Shown piece after piece: positions 28,701 to 36,003 of a stretch of 64,000 bases of DNA. The stretch lies in NCBI GenBank assembly GCA_949282305.1, contig CASDPB010000116.1, positions 1 through 64,000 of the forward strand, read 5' to 3'. The stretch is from an uncultured Lentisphaeria bacterium. Lineage in GTDB: Bacteria; Verrucomicrobiota; Lentisphaeria; Victivallales; UBA1829. The position numbers and the translations under genes were made by a program. Within the stretch, counting starts at the first letter, position 1. Each line of letters starts with the position of its first letter. Below the pieces are notes generated by a model. It made no database searches and was not told the origin of the DNA. It saw only the letters and a list, made by a program, of their open reading frames with translations.

Positions 28701-29655
28701 CACCGTTGATTTTCTGTTTTCTGTTGATACTGACTCCGGTCATTTCACGCACAGGAACGGCGGCGGCATCCGACCACTCCGCAGGATTGATTTTCCCGTC
28801 CAGCGTCACCTCTCCGGTTGCTTTCGGCACACTGACGACCTGCTGCAAACGTTCAGAACCGAACTTGGATGTAAAGTATTTAAGATATTCATCATTGATC
28901 TCTTTCGCACTCAATGGACGATTGTATATCCGCAGATTGTCATACGCGGTACGGTGATTCTTATCAGCCCCGTCGGATTTCTTCCCGAGACTCATCCAGC
29001 CCCATCCGGCGGGTTCCGGAAATGTCATCGCTGTATCAAATTTAAGCTCCGGATTACGCCATTCCACCGTTTTCGGCAGGACGCCATCCACATACAGCTT
29101 CATTCCGTTGCGATCCCAGACCGCATCCAGTTTGTGCCATTGGTTGTTTCCCCAGTCTTTTTCATCGATCAGCACTGCGGCGGTAAATGTTTTTTTCGTT
29201 CCCGGAGCCTTCTGATTTTCCAGATAAAAAAACAGATGATTGCTCCAGAGATACTTCTGAATATAAATTGTAAAATCCTTCTGACCGGCTCCGAAAAATA
29301 CTTCAATGAATTTATTGTCCGTTTTCCAGTTCAACGGCGCAACCCACAGCGATACCGTTCCCTGACGGGGATCCAGATTGTCTTTCATATTATACTGGCA
29401 TTCCTCAGTACGATCCATGGCCAAGGCATTGCCTTTGCCCGCCACTCCTTCCCACATGCGAAGCTGCAGCCCGGGATTGGCGAATGTCGTACTTTTTGGA
29501 TCCCCTTTTGCATAATCGGCGGTAACCGAATAACCGTCAAACGTCACTTCGAACAGCAGAGCAGGATCACGGGCAGGTTCCGAGGCAAAGACACCTGTCC
29601 ATGCAATTACAGCCCATAACAGGGAAACAACATACTTTTTACCATATAGCGTCAT
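25714..29655 (-). CDS. Large secreted LamG/CBM9/DUF6067-like glycosidase
   Basis: A 1313-residue exported multidomain protein. Signal peptide about 1-25 (VVSLLWAVIAWTGVFA). A LamG/concanavalin-like domain (about 30-265; GTVSLWVAPLNWKTDNKFIE, WHKLDAVWDRNGMKLYVDG, YDNLRIYNRPLSAKEIN) is followed by a CBM9-like domain (about 275-455; GEVTLDGKINPAEWSDA, WEDDSFEFFLYSP), beta-sandwich segments (about 460-660), and a large C-terminal part (about 670-1313) that looks like DUF6067 glycoside-hydrolase-like proteins (LEKGLAWHPKSNANWANHPG, GYWFDSSV). The substrate is unknown, presumably a host or plant glycan. Its ATG overlaps the stop of the upstream LamG gene (ATGA), so the two are translationally coupled. 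A terminator follows. Confidence 0.7.
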   Translation of the reverse strand: MTLYGKKYVVSLLWAVIAWTGVFASEPARDPALLFEVTFDGYSVTADYAKGDPKSTTFANPGLQLRMWEGVAGKGNALAMDRTEECQYNMKDNLDPRQGTVSLWVAPLNWKTDNKFIEVFFGAGQKDFTIYIQKYLWSNHLFFYLENQKAPGTKKTFTAAVLIDEKDWGNNQWHKLDAVWDRNGMKLYVDGVLPKTVEWRNPELKFDTAMTFPEPAGWGWMSLGKKSDGADKNHRTAYDNLRIYNRPLSAKEINDEYLKYFTSKFGSERLQQVVSVPKATGEVTLDGKINPAEWSDAAAVPVREMTGVSINRKQKINGAARLKHDGKNLYVAFFCDVPSKRFAHTVRDGNLWEDDSFEFFLYSPARKVKYQFIINSNGVIFDQKNGQSAWNAGAKAAAFRGRDFWSAEFELPLADIGGFNGNDDWTGNFYISSYLDELGSFAWAVPEGYYDSPKSFGKILFRDDPVFAGIRSLGNLPLGQMDLAAERSSNAVKFKAFYELENGSRTDYNGEPADMPWQVSLPVGRQRLAVSAVDASGRSLYQYETYYYVNYPLELQFDCRPQEKRIAVSVDANNAGAELLKRIQEQGMPGVVRLLSEKQDKVYSTQSFTARQNVFSVFLPLPDGLTEGNYWIEAKLDGSDSLVNRIRFRVPDMTPYEVKVSVDHTVPLPWTPVVKVNDRTFRVLDREYRFDSGPFPVQIVSRGSDMLIVPPVLTADGVKVAWTDFKVGEQYPDYIELSGKGAVCDFTFTWKGQLWFDGMYLVDWDMTPVRIPEQLSALTLSWKIPAEYSRYVFKQNYNDGLDIWKNDRIEREFNPVQNVCNNLLWTSGLEKGLAWHPKSNANWANHPGEKNVILIRDAEEVSVTAKIISRPVEVKTRLWYTMVFQGTPSRSPIKGWRDHNYGGYRVPTMQNLQFGGGGDHAFADYQTDQRWLTPSSHKPRWMERYRKYVRESAALENNGWKTKSHIPYRLINYVMPFHVGTNEAEYDYFFNDWVTLPTTIWGYKEDGVPQTIYSCCGQTGITDAHLYNLERLFRINPLLGGIYNDCPHSKVCENVRHGCGGVDAFGQKYRTSTMLGQREFMMREYKLIRKYGKTLVNHVPAADIVPFVHNFSDHVWPGEEFHGGFGRNPDYFYCEDISREAWQSTMNPVIRGVSVILLPQPERAAGNFVHLKSRRSDFASNPEWAIRTMTPCLLHDVGITPDSIERKTVDRWWIIKDRIKLAGAKFHGYWFDSSVSSASPDVYAGWYELPAGSPYRYLIVAGNLGRDSRKLALTHTLPNVSVYYDLWNGKAMTISDLQNTLIPGNHFVLIGVK

Positions 29656-30434
29656 TTTGCATTCATCTCCTTTTGGTAATTGGCGTTGATCTCCTCTGCG
29701 CTTAACGGGCGCCCGTAAATCCGCACATTGTCAAATGCCGTACGGCTGATTTTATTCTGTTCATCGCTTTTCTTCGCGATACTGATCCAGCCCCACGCGG
29801 CTGCGGGAAATTCCATCGGCGCATCGAACTTTACTTCCGGCTTGCGCCATTCCACCGCTTTCGGCAGGACACCGTCCACATACAATTTTATGCCATTGGC
29901 ATCCCATACCGCGTCCAGCTTGTGCCACTTGCCTTCCGGCCAGTCCTCTTCATCAATCAGCACCACAGCGGAATACGCCTTTTTCTGTCCGGGAGCCATC
30001 TGGTTCTGATAATAAAACATCAGGTGATTACTCCAGAGATACTTTTGAACATACATGCTGAAGTCTTTTTGCCCGGCTCCGAAAAATACTTCAATGAACT
30101 CATTGCCCGTTTTCCAGTTCAACGGCGCAACCCACATGGAAACAGTTCCCTGTTTCATGTCAAGATTATCTTTCATGTTATAAAGACAATCCACAGTCCG
30201 GTCAATCGACAGAGCGGTTCCTTTTTTTCCGACGCCTCCCATCGCGCGGTTCGCCGCTTTCAGTCCGGCATTTGGAATTGTGAAACATTTGGGATCGCCT
30301 TTCGCAAAATCGGCAGTCAGCGTATCCTTCTCAAAGGTCGCTTCAAAAAGCAGCGAGGGATCCCTTGAGGTCTCCGAAGCAATCGCTCCGATACCGAGAA
30401 ACAGAGTAGTGGCAACGGCAAAACAAATCTTCAT
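29652..30434 (-). CDS. Secreted LamG-domain protein, paralogue of the next gene's N-terminus
   Basis: A 260-residue exported protein: signal peptide about 1-20 (ICFAVATTLFLGIGAIASE) then a single LamG/concanavalin-like lectin domain. It is very close in sequence to the first 265 residues of the following 1313-residue protein (shared YNMKDNLD, APLNWKTGNEFIEVFFGAGQ versus APLNWKTDNKFIEVFFGAGQ, RPLSAEEIN versus RPLSAKEIN), a local tandem duplication. GGAG lies 9 bases before the ATG at 30434; a longer in-frame start would run into the upstream pseudopilin gene. Likely a glycan-binding partner of the larger protein. Confidence 0.85.
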   Translation of the reverse strand: MKICFAVATTLFLGIGAIASETSRDPSLLFEATFEKDTLTADFAKGDPKCFTIPNAGLKAANRAMGGVGKKGTALSIDRTVDCLYNMKDNLDMKQGTVSMWVAPLNWKTGNEFIEVFFGAGQKDFSMYVQKYLWSNHLMFYYQNQMAPGQKKAYSAVVLIDEEDWPEGKWHKLDAVWDANGIKLYVDGVLPKAVEWRKPEVKFDAPMEFPAAAWGWISIAKKSDEQNKISRTAFDNVRIYGRPLSAEEINANYQKEMNAK

Positions 30435-30450
30435 TTTTCGTCTCCTTGAT

Positions 30451-31182
30451 TTATTTATATAATTTATCATCAGTGGAATATGCAATTGGAAGAATCGTCT
30501 GAAATCTTGCCGAGGCAACATGTCCGTCCAGATAAAGGATATTGGTGTTCCAGTTATGTCTGTCATAACCAACGGAAAGATATTGCGGAGTAAGGTCGGT
30601 CCGGATATGATAAATATTGGGGAAACGCTGGTTGCCCTCCTTCCCATAAAGCACTCCACCGATACTGTAAGGCATGACAACACCATCCGTCAGTACTCCG
30701 CACCTTGAGCTCTCTCTGAAAAGACTCAGCTTATTGGGCTTAATCAAGCCTGCGTCTCCATCTGCATATTTACCCAATAGAGAACCGTTGACAGTATAAT
30801 TTCCAAGCCATGCGACAATTCCCGTCCCCTTGTCTCCCCAGCATTCCTTTCTGGACGGACAGTACCAGGGATACTTTCTCTGATTTTCCTTGTTTGCCGC
30901 AGTTGTCACTGCAACCCCATAATGATGCATGGTCAGTTGAATCTGGAAAGTATGGGCCTGACCATCCAGCAGAAAGTTGGAAATCGGGAGATAATCCTGA
31001 AAATCGGAAGTATATTCGGAAAGCATCAGACCGATACTTTTCTGCTGGCTGAGGCATTTGATTGAAATTGCGGTTTGTTTCGCCTTGTTCAAAGCCGGAA
31101 GCAGCATTCCCGCCAGGATCGCAATGACAGCGATTACGACAAGCAGTTCCATCAGTGTAAAACAATCTCTTTTACCGCTCAC
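30451..31182 (-). CDS. Type II pseudopilin, second cassette
   Basis: A 243-residue protein with prepilin signal VSGKRDCFTLMELLVVIAVI (basic leader, cleavage before F8, Glu at +5) and the helix end MLLPALNKAKQTA. The C-terminal half contains DRHNWNTNILYLDGHVASAR, the H-x-x-x-N-x-x-x-LYLDGH box typical of these Lentisphaerae/Planctomycetes pseudopilins. The start is GTG at 31182 (GGAG 8 bases upstream) and overlaps the regulator stop by GTGA, so translation is coupled to the regulator. Confidence 0.92.
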   Translation of the reverse strand: MSGKRDCFTLMELLVVIAVIAILAGMLLPALNKAKQTAISIKCLSQQKSIGLMLSEYTSDFQDYLPISNFLLDGQAHTFQIQLTMHHYGVAVTTAANKENQRKYPWYCPSRKECWGDKGTGIVAWLGNYTVNGSLLGKYADGDAGLIKPNKLSLFRESSRCGVLTDGVVMPYSIGGVLYGKEGNQRFPNIYHIRTDLTPQYLSVGYDRHNWNTNILYLDGHVASARFQTILPIAYSTDDKLYK

Positions 31183-32369
31183 AGTAGCTTCTCCTGTGTT
31201 ACCGTATTTTTCATTGTGGATTTTCCGACAATCAGCGGGGCGAGACGTTTTTCCTGCTTCAAATCCGAAACAGAGACTCCGCCGCAAACCAGACGGCAGG
31301 CGTCGCGGACGACATCCATGGCAAGTTCAAACATCGGAACTCTGACATGCGTCAAAGAGGGAATCAATCCCTGAAATGTCATGCCCGAGGCAATGGCGGC
31401 AACCTTGAGTTCCGTCCCGATCTGAATCCCCAGTTCGGAACAGGCCTCATAAAGATTCATCACAAAATAAGTCTGATTGCAGAAAATGAAATCGGGAACA
31501 TGAAGTTTCAAGGCGTTCCTGAGCGCAAGATCCGGGTTCTCGCCTGAACAGAACTCGAACTGCAGTTCATCCGGAGTCTCCAGCCCGTACCGCCGGCAGT
31601 ATTGCAGGAAAAGCCGCGCTCTGTCGCGGAAATTCCGTTTCTCCTCCATTTCGCTTTTTGGATTCCTGACATCGGTCAGGTCAAAATAAGAAACCGTTCC
31701 GATCTTTCTGCAGCCGCATTCCGCCGCATGTCCTGCAAGCGTTTCCACGGCATGTCTCCGGTCGTAATTGGCTTCAATCAGTCCGGTACCTGCCGGAACA
31801 TCATCGGAAAACTGAAAGACCGGTTTTTCCCGCGCCAGTTCCAGCTGAAGCTCGGAAAGCTGTTTCCCGGCAAAAACGACGGCGTCATACTTCCGGAGTT
31901 TTTTCACCTGGCTCAGCATCCGCAGAACTTCCATATCCTTGTCCACATAGATGAAATCCGTCTGCGCTCCGTATTTTTCTCCTCCGTACAGCAGTCCCCG
32001 GTAGATTTCGGAGTTCAGCGCCCAGCCTTCGGGATCCAGGATCTCACGGGAAATCGCGGCTTCGGGGAAAACAAAGGCGATCTTCGCAGTCTTCCTCTCC
32101 TTTGCGAACTGGTCATTCACGAAAATGCCGCTTGCCGGAACCGATACGACGAAGCCGTCCGACTCCAGCTGCTTCAAGGCGCGCTGAACCGTCAGGCTGC
32201 TCACCTTGAATTCCGCGGAAATCTTCCGCACGCTGTCGATCTTGCGTCCGGGCGCATAATAAGCCGTTTCAATCCGCCGCTGAAGAATCCGCTTCAACTG
32301 CAGCGGCAACGCCACGGGACTCTCTTTGTCCAAAACCTCAGGCATGATTCCCTTTTCTGTATCATTCAT
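31179..32369 (-). CDS. GntR-HTH regulator with LacI-type sugar-binding domain, second cassette
   Basis: A 396-residue regulator with the same architecture as the one at 19826-20920. A GntR helix-turn-helix occupies about 20-90 (LKRILQRRIETAYYAPGRKI, ISAEFKVSSLTVQRALKQL, SGIFVNDQ), followed by a periplasmic-binding-like domain (AKIAFVFPEAAISREILDPEG, KYDAVVFAGKQLSELQLELA, GCRKIGTVSYFDLTD, ELKVAAIASGMTFQGL). It probably senses a sugar and represses or activates its own cassette: pseudopilin, two LamG proteins. Its stop overlaps the pseudopilin start by 4 bases. The promoter is perfect consensus. Confidence 0.9.
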   Translation of the reverse strand: MNDTEKGIMPEVLDKESPVALPLQLKRILQRRIETAYYAPGRKIDSVRKISAEFKVSSLTVQRALKQLESDGFVVSVPASGIFVNDQFAKERKTAKIAFVFPEAAISREILDPEGWALNSEIYRGLLYGGEKYGAQTDFIYVDKDMEVLRMLSQVKKLRKYDAVVFAGKQLSELQLELAREKPVFQFSDDVPAGTGLIEANYDRRHAVETLAGHAAECGCRKIGTVSYFDLTDVRNPKSEMEEKRNFRDRARLFLQYCRRYGLETPDELQFEFCSGENPDLALRNALKLHVPDFIFCNQTYFVMNLYEACSELGIQIGTELKVAAIASGMTFQGLIPSLTHVRVPMFELAMDVVRDACRLVCGGVSVSDLKQEKRLAPLIVGKSTMKNTVTQEKLL

Positions 32370-32378
32370 CTGTCTTAT

Positions 32379-32427
32379 ACTGTATCACCACAGTTATATA
32401 TTATAAGCATTTTTCAAACTTTGTCAA
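32379..32427 (-). promoter_or_regulatory. Perfect-consensus promoter and downstream inverted repeat for the second cassette
   Basis: Minus strand TTGACA (32427-32422), 16-base spacer, TATAAT (32405-32400), then an inverted repeat ACTGT-N6-ACAGT (32379-32394) between the -10 box and the start codon at 32369. The layout parallels the first cassette but the half-site is different, which fits two regulators with separate specificities. Confidence 0.7.
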
Positions 32428-32501
32428 GGGGGAAAATGGCAGGAAAAAGAACTTTTTCTCTGTCAGCCCGATGGTCCGCCGGATTTTTCTGCCGGAAACG
32501 C

Positions 32502-33290
32502 TCAGATCCGTTCCCTGCGGATCGGAAGCCAGCGAATGATCTGCTGGATTTTCTGGTCCCAATATCCCCATTCATGGGCGCCGGGACCTTCGTCATACGT
32601 AAAATCAATCTTGAGATTTTCCAGATGCCGCCGGAATTTCTGATTCTCCTCATAAAGAAAATCCGAAGTTCCGCAGGTCATGAAAAGTTTCGGCAGAACG
32701 ATACCGTTTTTCACGCAGAGTTCCGCTTGAGCGTACAAGTCATTGATCGACCCCGGCACAGCCATTGAGTCGCCGAAAATATTGCGGAATTCGGCAGCTC
32801 TTTCCGGAATGTGGCTGAGAAGCTGAAGCGGGGAAAGCGCACCGGAAAGGCTCGCCGCCGCCGCGAACTTCTGCGGACAGTTGAACGCCAGTTTGAATGC
32901 GCCGAAACCGCCCATGGAAAGGCCTGCCACGAAGGTGTCCTCCCGTTTTTCGGACAGCTTGAAGAAAGAGTGCATAAGCCGCGGCAGCTCTTCGCTGATA
33001 TAAGTCCAGTATTTCAATCCGCACGCCATGTCGGTATAATAACTGCGGTGGGCATTGGGCATAACGAGAGCAAGCCCGTACTGCGTCGCATAACGTTCCA
33101 CGGAAGTCCGCCGAATCCAGATTGAATGATCGTCGGACATGCCGTGCAGCAGATAAAGCACGGGGCATCCGCCCTCGCCCGCCACCCCTTTCAGCCCGAT
33201 CTGCCCTGTTGTCTTCTGCGGCAGAACCACATTGACGCTGGAAACCATTCCCAGCGATTCCGAAAAAAGACTGCACTCGAAAAATGCCAT
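32502..33290 (-). CDS. Esterase of the EstA/tributyrin-esterase family
   Basis: A 262-residue alpha/beta hydrolase with the nucleophile Ser in AGLSMGGFGAFKLA, an Asp in TCGTSDFLYEENQ and the catalytic His in GAHEWGYWDQKIQ. YLLHGMSDDHSIWIRRTSVE carries the oxyanion element. There is no signal peptide. Enzymes of this family (EstA, acetyl- or feruloyl-type esterases) remove acyl groups from sugars or other small esters, in keeping with the neighbouring glycan genes. GGGAG stands about 9 bases before the ATG. It has its own transcription unit downstream of nothing on this strand; tolB is divergent. Confidence 0.85.
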   Translation of the reverse strand: MAFFECSLFSESLGMVSSVNVVLPQKTTGQIGLKGVAGEGGCPVLYLLHGMSDDHSIWIRRTSVERYATQYGLALVMPNAHRSYYTDMACGLKYWTYISEELPRLMHSFFKLSEKREDTFVAGLSMGGFGAFKLAFNCPQKFAAAASLSGALSPLQLLSHIPERAAEFRNIFGDSMAVPGSINDLYAQAELCVKNGIVLPKLFMTCGTSDFLYEENQKFRRHLENLKIDFTYDEGPGAHEWGYWDQKIQQIIRWLPIRRERI

Positions 33291-33386
33291 TTGAATATTC
33301 TCCCTGCTTGGTTGATTCCTTTGCTATGGAACATATAATATTCCCCTGGAACGGAAATTTTACAAATGATTTTTTCATTTATCCGC

Positions 33387-33414
33387 TTGCCCTTATCGAA
33401 AAGAGTAGTAACTT
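33387..33414 (+). promoter_or_regulatory. Candidate promoter for tolB
   Basis: TTGCCC (33387-33392), 16-base spacer, TAACTT (33409-33414), about 40 bases before the tolB start. Confidence 0.35.
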
Positions 33415-33454
33415 ATCCCCTGAATCAACAACGGACACAAAATCAGGAGTATGA

Positions 33455-34648
33455 ATGTCTATGCGTCGTTTCATCGCTGTCTTATTGGTGCTGGCGGTAT
33501 TTCCGCTGGCGGCTCAGGTCACAGTCACAGGAGAAGGGAAAAAAGGCAATCCGACCCTCCGGATTCAGAATATCACAGGCAATGAACAAATCGCCGGAAA
33601 AATTGCATCCGACTTTCGCTACTGCGGCTGGTTCGACGTGGTTCGGAACGGCGCAAGTGATTACGTCATAACGGGGAACGCGGGAGACAACACGGCGACG
33701 CTCACTGTCGCCAACGGCGCCGGAACTCCGATGTACACCGTCACAGCAAGAGGCAAGGATGCGGCAAAGACCGCACATGCCGCGGTGGATGCCGTTCTGA
33801 AAAAAGAGTTCAACATTCCCGGAATCTGCCGCACCATGATCGTTTTCGCGGCGGAAGTCGGAAAAAACAAGAAGGAAATCTATGTCTGCGACTTCGACGG
33901 TTCCAACATCATCAAGCTCACGAACAACAACACGCTTTCGATTGAACCTTCCTGGCATCCGAACGGACGCGCCATCATCTACAATCAGTTCCTCATCTCC
34001 TCCACCCCGCTGGTGGAATATGATCTGCTCAACTACCGCAGCCGCGCACTGGTCCAGCAGAACGGTCTGAACTCCGGGCGCATCTCCCCCGACGGCAAAA
34101 AAATCGCATTCGTAGTTTCCGTCGGCAACCAGATGGATCTTTATGTGCGCAATGTGGAGGGGGGCAATCTCAAGCGCCTGACCAACGACCGTGCCGTGGA
34201 GGCAAGCCCCGCATGGTCGCCCGATTCCAGCCGGATCTGCTATGTCTCCAATGCGAACGGGCGCCCGCGCCTCTACATCATCAACGCCGGCGGCGGAACT
34301 CCGAAACGGATTCCCGGCGTGCTCGGCAGTGAATCCGTTTCACCGGCATGGTCGAAAGACAACAAACTTGCCTACTCCGCCCGTCTCGGTGCATATACGC
34401 TCAAGGTACTGGATCTTTCCACTGTCATGGATTGCGAAGGACCCAGGAACGAGAGCGCCATTATCGCGGACTCCTCCATGCCTGTTGTGGAAGGGGAAAG
34501 CCCCTCATGGGCGCCGGACAACCGTCATGTCGTGCTTTCCAACAAAGGCGTCATTTACATTGTCGATACGCGCACGAACAAAAAACGCGTGCTGGTTTCC
34601 GGCAAATCCAAATGCAACGGTGCGGACTGGTCGCCGATCCTTTACTGA
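33455..34648 (+). CDS. tolB: TolB, periplasmic protein of the Tol-Pal system
   Basis: A 397-residue exported protein: signal peptide 1-20 (IAVLLVLAVFPLAA), an N-terminal domain (about 25-135; GWFDVVRNGASDYVITGN) and a six-bladed WD40-like propeller with the repeated signatures YVCDFDGSNIIKLTNN, ISPDGKKIAFVVS, YVRNVEGGNLKRLTND, AWSPDSSRICYVSN and PSWAPDNRHVVLSN. TolB links Pal to the envelope during constriction. AGGAG is 5 bases before the ATG at 33455. tolQ, tolR, tolA and pal are not in the neighbourhood. folC follows after 19 bases. Confidence 0.93.
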   Translation: MSMRRFIAVLLVLAVFPLAAQVTVTGEGKKGNPTLRIQNITGNEQIAGKIASDFRYCGWFDVVRNGASDYVITGNAGDNTATLTVANGAGTPMYTVTARGKDAAKTAHAAVDAVLKKEFNIPGICRTMIVFAAEVGKNKKEIYVCDFDGSNIIKLTNNNTLSIEPSWHPNGRAIIYNQFLISSTPLVEYDLLNYRSRALVQQNGLNSGRISPDGKKIAFVVSVGNQMDLYVRNVEGGNLKRLTNDRAVEASPAWSPDSSRICYVSNANGRPRLYIINAGGGTPKRIPGVLGSESVSPAWSKDNKLAYSARLGAYTLKVLDLSTVMDCEGPRNESAIIADSSMPVVEGESPSWAPDNRHVVLSNKGVIYIVDTRTNKKRVLVSGKSKCNGADWSPILY

Positions 34649-34667
34649 ACTGAGGCATACAGAAAAT

Positions 34668-35951
34668 ATGTGGAACATTCAAGAGGCGCTGAACTGGCTC
34701 GCCGGACTGGAGTTTTTCGGCGTCAAATTAGGGTTGGACCAGACACGGGAACTTTTCCGGCGCATTGGTTCGCCGGACCGGAAACTCCGCTTCATTCATA
34801 TTGCCGGCAGCAACGGCAAAGGTTCGACCGGCGCCTTTCTCGAATCCGCGCTCCGGAATGCCGGTTTCCGCACAGGGTTTTACTCTTCCCCGCATCTTGT
34901 CGACGTCAATGAGCGTTTCATAATCAACGGCGTTCCCGTCGATGACATCCGCCTCGCGGAAGCGCTGGACAAGATCCGTTCCGCGGCGGACGCCATGAGG
35001 AATGAAAACGGAATGCGCGTCACTTATTTTGAAGCGACAACTGCCGCCGCGGCGCTGCTTTTTGCCCAGGCGGAAGCGGATTTCGCCGTATGGGAAACCG
35101 GAATGGGGGGACGTCTGGACGCAACTTCCATAGTTGCACCTGTCGCCACGGTCATCACGACAATTTCGATGGAGCACAAGGAATATCTCGGCGACACGCT
35201 GGGAAAAATTGCATTCGAGAAAGCCGGGATCATCAAACCGGGCGTTCCGCTTTTTCTCGGACGCTCCATCCCGCAGGAGGCATATACTGTAATCGCGGCG
35301 CACGCAAAGGAACTCAAAGCACCCGTCATCCAGCCGCCCGAAGCGCCGGAAAATGCCGGGCTGATCCTCGAAAACGAAATTCCATATCAGACATTCGACG
35401 GCAGAAAAACCCGTTTGCTTGGCAGACATCAGCGGAACAATCTGCTCCTTGCCGAATGCGCCCTCAGGTATCTTGCGGAGCAGTTCCACTTTGATTTTGC
35501 AGAAGCCGCCCGGGGATTCGCCAATGCGCAGTGGCCAGCGCGTTTTCAGGTGTTCCCCGGAGAAAACACCGTATTCGACGGCGCCCACAATCCGGAATGC
35601 GCAGAGGTTCTTGCGGCAACCCTGAAAGAGGTTTATCCCGGCGAGAAATTCGATTTCATCTACGGAACCTTTGCGGATAAAGACTGCATGGTCTTCCTGA
35701 AAACTTTAGCTCCGCTCGCCGCATCATTCACTTTTACGACGGTAAATTCGACACGTCCAAGCCGCACTCCGTCGGAACTGACGGCTCTGGTTCATGCTTT
35801 CGCGCCGGAAATTTTCTGCGGAGACGCCGATCTGAAAACAGCACTGGAAATGAAAGTCCCGCATCGGAAAGTGCTTTGCGGTTCACTTCATCTCTGCGGT
35901 GAGGCGCTTGCACTGCGCAGACGGAAACAATACATTTCAACGCGTTACTGA
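34668..35951 (+). CDS. folC: Bifunctional folylpolyglutamate/dihydrofolate synthase
   Basis: A 427-residue Mur-ligase-fold enzyme adding glutamate to dihydropteroate and to folates. Signatures: P-loop AGSNGKGSTGAFLESALRNA near residue 45, YSSPHLVDVNERFIINGVPV, WETGMGGRLDATSIV, ITTISMEHKEYLGDTLGKIA, LGRHQRNNLLLAECAL and FDGAHNPECAEVLAATLKE. The ATG at 34668 follows tolB by 19 bases; a much longer in-frame reading frame upstream lies inside tolB and is rejected. No strong ribosome-binding site is visible (GAGG 11 bases before). Confidence 0.92.
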   Translation: MWNIQEALNWLAGLEFFGVKLGLDQTRELFRRIGSPDRKLRFIHIAGSNGKGSTGAFLESALRNAGFRTGFYSSPHLVDVNERFIINGVPVDDIRLAEALDKIRSAADAMRNENGMRVTYFEATTAAAALLFAQAEADFAVWETGMGGRLDATSIVAPVATVITTISMEHKEYLGDTLGKIAFEKAGIIKPGVPLFLGRSIPQEAYTVIAAHAKELKAPVIQPPEAPENAGLILENEIPYQTFDGRKTRLLGRHQRNNLLLAECALRYLAEQFHFDFAEAARGFANAQWPARFQVFPGENTVFDGAHNPECAEVLAATLKEVYPGEKFDFIYGTFADKDCMVFLKTLAPLAASFTFTTVNSTRPSRTPSELTALVHAFAPEIFCGDADLKTALEMKVPHRKVLCGSLHLCGEALALRRRKQYISTRY

Positions 35952-36003
35952 GACAGTCCCGCATGTCCGGCATGGAGAGACATTCATCCGTCTCCTTAAA
36001 AAG

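Noticed and set aside
34191-34667. N-terminal extension of folC by 159 codons
   Set aside because: Lies inside tolB in another frame; the FolC fold starts at the ATG at 34668.
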